Positions 49,524-52,881 of a stretch of DNA of 52,881 bases are shown here, one piece after another. The stretch comes from an uncultured Muribaculaceae bacterium (lineage in GTDB: Bacteria > Bacteroidota > Bacteroidia > Bacteroidales > Muribaculaceae). The stretch lies in the NCBI GenBank assembly GCA_910583795.1, contig CAJTZQ010000017.1, positions 1-52,881 on the forward strand, read 5' to 3'. Position 1 is the stretch's first letter, and each line of letters starts with the position of its first letter. Both the position numbers and the translations under genes were made by a program. The notes beneath the pieces are model-generated. The model was not told the origin of the DNA, ran no database searches, and was given only the letters and a program-made list of their open reading frames with translations.

Positions 49524-49618
49524 TTTTGACTTAATTGTGGTTGCCATTCATAAAAAATGCAGCGGAACTGACTTCGGTGTGTGGATGGAAATATTCAACA
49601 CGAAGTCAGTTCCGCTGC
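49524..49618 (+). repeat. hairpin element, copy 1 (95 bp)
   Basis: The element begins TTTTGACTTAATTGTGGTTG and ends in an 18-bp perfect stem, GCAGCGGAACTGACTTCG (49559-49576) with its complement at 49601-49618, closing a 24-base loop. It has a direct copy at 50785-50880. The two copies bracket the MntA/HepT-type gene pair. Confidence 0.85.
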
Positions 49619-49694
49619 GATTTGTTATTCGCTCATCGTTCGACAATCCTAAATATTAAAAACTAGCTTTTTGACAAACTTTTAGAAAAAAATC

Positions 49695-49726
49695 TTTGAT
49701 TAATCCGATATTAAGAATTATATTTG
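49695..49726 (+). promoter_or_regulatory. promoter of MntA/HepT-type operon
   Basis: TTTG at 49695-49698, 20 bp, TATATTTG at 49719-49726; the ATG is 28 bp further. Confidence 0.75.
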
Positions 49727-49754
49727 CAAATAAATAGAAGTTACAAACTTAAAT

Positions 49755-50066
49755 ATGAAAGAGGAAATACAGATAAATGCCGCAATTGTCGAAACCCTCC
49801 GGCAATATTTTAAAGGCCAACCCGTATTAAAGGTCTGGCTCTTCGGATCTTTTGCAAGAGGCGAAGAAAAATCAGACAGCGACATCGACATCCTTGTAAC
49901 TTTTGACGGAAGCATAGGTCTTTTTAAATATGCCTCCATGCAATCTGATCTTAAGAATATCCTAAATAAAAACGTTGATTTAGTGTCAGATTCGGCTTTG
50001 TTCCCATGGGTAAAGGAATCCGTTTATAACGATAGAATTTTGATATATGAGAGAGAAACTGCGTGA
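49755..50066 (+). CDS. minimal nucleotidyltransferase, MntA-type antitoxin
   Basis: A 103-residue protein of the MNT family: GSFARGEEKSDSDIDILV (31-48) supplies the GS motif and the metal-binding D43 and D45. Known MntA antitoxins add AMP groups to a Tyr of their HEPN partner and so block its RNase activity. The 3' end overlaps the HepT-type gene by 20 bases, the standard layout. The catalytic residues look intact. The pair is bracketed by two hairpin elements. Confidence 0.88.
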   Translation: MKEEIQINAAIVETLRQYFKGQPVLKVWLFGSFARGEEKSDSDIDILVTFDGSIGLFKYASMQSDLKNILNKNVDLVSDSALFPWVKESVYNDRILIYERETA

Positions 50067-50397
50067 TAGAGGCAGATTGGAACACATCCTACAGGCAATT
50101 TCCAATATTTCAACTTTCCTTGAGGATAAAACAGCAGAAGATTTTCTAATGGATCAGATGTTATATTTTGCTGTTGTGAAAAATATGGAAATCATAGGGG
50201 AAGCGTCATATATGCTGACTCATGAATTTAAGGAAAATCATCCTAAAACGTCTTGGAAAGACATAATTAACATGCGACACATACTTGTTCATGGTTATTA
50301 TCAGGTTGATTCACGAATTGTGTGGCAGACGATAGTTAATGACCTTCCTTTGCTGAAAACTCAAATAGCGGATTATTTATTGGAATTCGGAGAATAA
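50047..50397 (+). CDS. HepT-like HEPN-domain ribonuclease toxin
   Basis: A 116-residue HEPN protein with the RNase motif RX4HXY as R77-H82-Y84 in MRHILVHGYY; Y84 or Y85 is the usual target of AMP addition by the MNT antitoxin. It begins inside the MNT gene. The protein forms the toxin half of a type VII-like system; toxic RNase activity here is inferred from the motif. Confidence 0.88.
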   Translation: MREKLRDRGRLEHILQAISNISTFLEDKTAEDFLMDQMLYFAVVKNMEIIGEASYMLTHEFKENHPKTSWKDIINMRHILVHGYYQVDSRIVWQTIVNDLPLLKTQIADYLLEFGE

Positions 50398-50409
50398 TCA
50401 ACACACCAT

Positions 50410-50551
50410 ATTGCCCCCTTGCCTTGAGCAGCCAACTGTAGTCGACACCCTCGTCGCGGCAATATTGTTCAAGTGTACGTCCCCATCCATAAGTCTTGAA
50501 CTGGCGCGTCACAGACTCGTAATAATCATTGATCCAGAGAACTGTGTTCAA
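50410..50551 (-). pseudogene. possible transposase accessory-protein remnant
   Basis: The minus strand encodes MNTVLWINDYYESVTRQFKT followed by YGWGRTLEQYCRDEGVDYSW and a few more residues before similarity is lost at the HepT stop. Pattern (Q-[FL] then T-x-E-x-[FY]-C-x-x-[EH]-G-[VL]-[DN]-Y) resembles the N-terminal helix-turn-helix of IS66-like accessory proteins. No transposase follows. Recognition is from memory and moderate. Confidence 0.4.
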
Positions 50552-50665
50552 TTGATAATTGATAAGTGATAATCAAAGGAACAGGAAGCTAGTCATTAGT
50601 CGTTAGTCTACTTCAAAACTCATAACTATAACCTCTGGCCAAAATTGCCCTCTCCCCTACTTTGT

Positions 50666-50698
50666 AACTCGTAACTATGACTTCTGACCTAAATTGAC
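50666..50698 (+). repeat. dispersed repeat, partial copy C
   Basis: AACTCGTAACTATGACTTCT and the following GACCTAAATTGAC repeat the end of copies A and B. Between it and hairpin copy 2 lie about 85 bases of unrelated sequence. Confidence 0.65.
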
Positions 50699-50784
50699 TC
50701 TTTTGGTCTATATCGCACTTGGACGCCTACGACCAAGATCCATAGAACTAATGACTAATGACCAACTGACTGATGGCTTCTGGA

Positions 50785-50880
50785 TTTTGACTTAATTGTG
50801 GTTGCCATTCATAAAAAAATGCAGCGGAACTGACTTCGGCGTGTGGATGGAAGTAGGTAACACGAAGTCAGTTCCGCTGC
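50785..50880 (+). repeat. hairpin element, copy 2 (96 bp)
   Basis: Near-identical to 49524-49618: the left arm GCAGCGGAACTGACTTCG lies at 50821-50838 and its complement at 50863-50880, again with a 24-base loop. The arms are identical between copies while the loop has changed at several bases. Confidence 0.85.
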
Positions 50881-50941
50881 ATTTAATCTATGTGAGACTC
50901 TAATGCATTCTAAATTTTATTTCTTTATGTTAATAGAAAAT

Positions 50942-51883
50942 TTATCGTTCGGCTCGCATCGGATTGTTGAGGAAGTCTTCGTATGCGAGGCGGATACCGT
51001 CTGCAAGTTCCGTCTTATAGGTCCAGCCGAGACGCGTTGCCTTACTTACGTCGAGGAGTTTGCGAGGGGTTCCGTTCGGACGGGTCGTGTCCCACTTGAT
51101 CTCACCTTCATACCCTACAATCGAGGCTACAAGTTCGGTAAGCTCCTTTATAGTAAGCTCCTTGCCGGTGCCGGCATTGACGGTCTCGTTACCGCTGTAG
51201 TTGTTCATCAGGAACACACAGAGGTTGGCAAGGTCATCCACATATAGGAACTCACGCAGCGGGCTGCCGTCACCCCAGCATGTTACGCTCTCAGCACCCG
51301 ATTCCTTCGCCTCATGGAAACGACGGATGAGTGCGGGGAGCACATGACTGTGCTCAGGATGATAGTTGTCGTTCGGTCCGTAAAGATTGGTGGGCATCAC
51401 CGAGATGTAGTCTGTACTGTACTGGCGGTTGAGATACTCGCAGTATTTCAGTCCACTTATCTTGGCGAGGGCGTAAGCCTCGTTGGTCTTCTCGAGTTCA
51501 GAGGTCAGCAGACAGGATTCCGGCATCGGTTGCGGCGCCATGCGCGGATAGATGCAGGATGATCCGAGGAACTCCAGCTTTTTGCAGCCGTTACGCCATG
51601 CCGCGTTTATCACATTCATCTCAAGCATCATGTTGTCATACATGAAATCGGCAAGAGCCGACTGGTTGGCGATTATGCCTCCCACCTTTGCCGCGGCAAG
51701 GAACACGTATTCCGGTTTCTCAGAAGCGAAGAAATCGTTCACCGCATGCTGGTTGATAAGGTCAAGTTCCTTATGGGTGCGGGTTATGATATTTGTATAA
51801 CCCTGGCGCTGAAGTTCACGCACGATAGCTGAGCCGACCATTCCGCGGTGACCGGCTACATATATTTTTGAATTCTTTTCCAT
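50942..51883 (-). CDS. fcl: GDP-L-fucose synthase
   Basis: A 313-residue NADPH epimerase-reductase converting GDP-4-keto-6-deoxymannose to GDP-L-fucose. Motifs: GHRGMVGSA (11-19), FLGSSCIYP with S108, and Y137-K141 (YALAK). ANLYGPNDNYHPEHSHV near 180 is typical. Start at MEKNSKIYV, since the upstream codons lie in repeat sequence. The gmd gene for its substrate is not in view. The product feeds fucosylation of capsule or glycoproteins in gut Bacteroidales. A hairpin-forming repeat separates it from the upstream gene. Confidence 0.93.
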   Translation of the reverse strand: MEKNSKIYVAGHRGMVGSAIVRELQRQGYTNIITRTHKELDLINQHAVNDFFASEKPEYVFLAAAKVGGIIANQSALADFMYDNMMLEMNVINAAWRNGCKKLEFLGSSCIYPRMAPQPMPESCLLTSELEKTNEAYALAKISGLKYCEYLNRQYSTDYISVMPTNLYGPNDNYHPEHSHVLPALIRRFHEAKESGAESVTCWGDGSPLREFLYVDDLANLCVFLMNNYSGNETVNAGTGKELTIKELTELVASIVGYEGEIKWDTTRPNGTPRKLLDVSKATRLGWTYKTELADGIRLAYEDFLNNPMRAER

Positions 51884-51890
51884 TATATAA

Positions 51891-51960
51891 GAGTGAAGAG
51901 TGAAGAGTGAAGAGTCAGGGGGGCAAGAGCCAAGGGCTTCACTCTTCACCCTTCACTCTT
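51891..51960. repeat. GAGTGAA inverted repeat in the fcl leader
   Basis: Repeated GAGTGAA words at 51891-51916 face CTTCACTCTTCACCCTTCAC at 51937-51960 and could form a long stem just upstream of the fcl start codon on the minus strand. Confidence 0.65.
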
Positions 51961-51982
51961 AACCCTTGCAGCTGTTCTGCTG

Positions 51983-52881
51983 CTAAAATCCGCGGCGGCG
52001 GATCTTTATGGGGATCATTTCTTCTGTCAAGGTAGCATTGTCGGGGAGGACAAGTGCGAGGTGACCACCTCCCCCGGCACCGAGCATCTTCCATGCGAGT
52101 GCCTTGTCACGTATTTTGTCGATCCATTCCACAACTCCAGGCTGCATCATCGCCGGGAACATCGCCACCTGAGCGTTGAACGAGTCGCGGAATGCAGTCG
52201 CGAACGCATCAAGATCACGGTTCATAATCGCATTCCAGCACCTGTCGGCTGCCTCGGTAAGAGCCCTCACCTTCTCCGGCGTGATATCTTTCCCTTCCAC
52301 CACCGAGCAGCCCGGACGGCGGGGGAACATCGGGACAAGTACGATATGGTCCTCAAGCCATGTCAGGATCTCCTCGTCATGACAGGATTCTATCCTGTCG
52401 GGCCAGTAACGTCCGTCGTAATAATGTCGGGTCAGACCCGACATGCAAATTCCTATCGCATCCTGAGCACCCGACACATGACCCTTGTTCTCCGGATCGT
52501 TCTCAAAGCAGAACAAAAGACGAGCAAGCATCTCCTCGTTATAGTTCGGGAGCTCATAAGGCCAAATTTTCTTTGCCGCGTTGCGCGTCGATGTCGACAT
52601 GCCGCCGCGCTCCATGAACTCTACGGTCGGTTCGATGGAGGCTGTAAGTGCCCAGCCGGCTCCGTATTGCGAAACATACGGCTGGTCGATCCAGGTGCCT
52701 GCGATATCAATGCGGTAAGGGAGATGTGATTTCACATTGGTGCGGAGCGAGGTCGTGGAGCGCGCGTCAAGACCGGCATCAGGCACCCGCTGAAGCTCGA
52801 TATATTCAATACCACGGTCGGCGCAAAGCTTACGCTTGACGTCGCTGCCGCCGTCGGAGTTGACAACAAAAATATCCGGCT
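51983..52881 (-). CDS. cytidylyltransferase-like/GHMP-kinase fusion protein (5' end outside window)
   Basis: The frame stays open to the right edge, giving the last 299 residues. They begin inside a nucleotidyltransferase-like domain (PDIFVVNSDGG, then KLCADRGIEYIELQR, then RSTTSLR) and pass into a GHMP-kinase-like domain (PYRIDIAGTWIDQPYVS; GMSTSTRNAAKK; GAQDAIG; MLGAGGGGHLAL). The last two are the phosphate-binding and C-terminal GHMP motifs. An in-frame GTG at 52786 is not the true start because upstream codons belong to the conserved domain. Such fusions could activate a sugar by phosphorylation and nucleotidyl transfer; the sugar is unknown. It precedes fcl, so a deoxyhexose is plausible. 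Confidence 0.75.
   Translation of the reverse strand, partial: PDIFVVNSDGGSDVKRKLCADRGIEYIELQRVPDAGLDARSTTSLRTNVKSHLPYRIDIAGTWIDQPYVSQYGAGWALTASIEPTVEFMERGGMSTSTRNAAKKIWPYELPNYNEEMLARLLFCFENDPENKGHVSGAQDAIGICMSGLTRHYYDGRYWPDRIESCHDEEILTWLEDHIVLVPMFPRRPGCSVVEGKDITPEKVRALTEAADRCWNAIMNRDLDAFATAFRDSFNAQVAMFPAMMQPGVVEWIDKIRDKALAWKMLGAGGGGHLALVLPDNATLTEEMIPIKIRRRGF

Larger units (their letters stand above)
50398..50941. other. gap downstream of HepT-type gene
   Basis: The 544-base gap contains an IS-related remnant, short-word repeats (TTAGTC/CTAATGACC type, about 50560-50770), part of the dispersed repeat (50666-50698) and hairpin copy 2. No intact gene is supported. Confidence 0.6.

Noticed and set aside
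49559..49618. Integron attC site
   Set aside because: The stem is perfectly paired without the extrahelical bases and core sites of attC, and no integron integrase is present.
52061..52729. 222-residue plus-strand frame opposite the GHMP-kinase-like gene
   Set aside because: The minus-strand protein has clear motifs; the plus-strand frame is rich in His, Arg and Cys in the pattern of a GC-shifted shadow.

Overview
The window reads as chromosomal DNA from a gut-type Bacteroidales bacterium; Muribaculaceae or a close family is my guess, and sequence alone cannot fix the genus. The evidence is the Bacteroidetes promoter pattern (TTTG or TTG, about 20 bp, then TAnnTTTG) in front of many genes, near absence of strong Shine-Dalgarno sites, Bacteroidetes-typical families (DUF4270 and other lipoproteins with a Cys lipobox, META-domain lipoprotein, OmpA with coiled coil, M49 dipeptidyl peptidase III, C39-like/VKOR protein, asymmetric ABC-F) and abundant short-word intergenic repeats.

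Layout. 1-1.73 kb: tail of an unidentified gene, a SprT-like metalloprotease gene and an unknown gene, tightly coupled, followed by a three-unit 41-bp operator-like array. 2-10 kb: ltaE, then a leftward block with pth and an S4 RNA-binding protein, a double-META lipoprotein, a type II NADH dehydrogenase and an AddB-like Fe-S nuclease without its helicase partner. 10-16 kb: holB, a sugar nucleotidyltransferase and galE rightward, meeting the leftward panC-panD-ffh operon at a bidirectional terminator. 16.2-23.5 kb: a glycogen-synthase-like half protein, a DUF4270 lipoprotein, a CapA-like protein whose coding region contains a perfect intrinsic-terminator structure, an ABC-F ATPase with one degenerate ATP site, a Dabb protein and a lipoprotein. 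23.5-30.5 kb: PepSY-like protein, thioredoxin plus C39-like/VKOR protein plus a 54-residue ORF (a disulfide-exchange cluster), an esterase/ABC-F pair, RidA, a DUF418 membrane protein and tRNA-Thr(CGU). 30.7-41.6 kb: gdhA, ompA, then a five-gene rightward run (inactive LytM-like protein, dxr, rseP, rlmI-like, DPP III), and a nitroreductase-like lipoprotein.

41.7-42.8 kb holds a zeta-toxin-like kinase gene overlapping a small gene, next to a perfect 24-bp palindrome and tandem palindromic repeats. carB, a DEDDh exonuclease, a ZIP metal transporter and a small HEAT-repeat (AlkD-like) protein follow.

48.7-50.9 kb is the accessory part: an RHH antitoxin with a toxin cut after 19 codons at the edge of a dispersed repeat, then a MntA/HepT-type toxin-antitoxin pair bracketed by two direct copies of a 95-bp hairpin element, and a likely IS remnant. 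The window ends in nucleotide-sugar genes: GDP-L-fucose synthase and a partial cytidylyltransferase-like/GHMP-kinase fusion. I do not see a clearly complete new system; the most promising leads are the repeat-bracketed toxin-antitoxin island, the zeta-like pair, the operator array, the terminator inside capA and the small ORF beside the VKOR gene.
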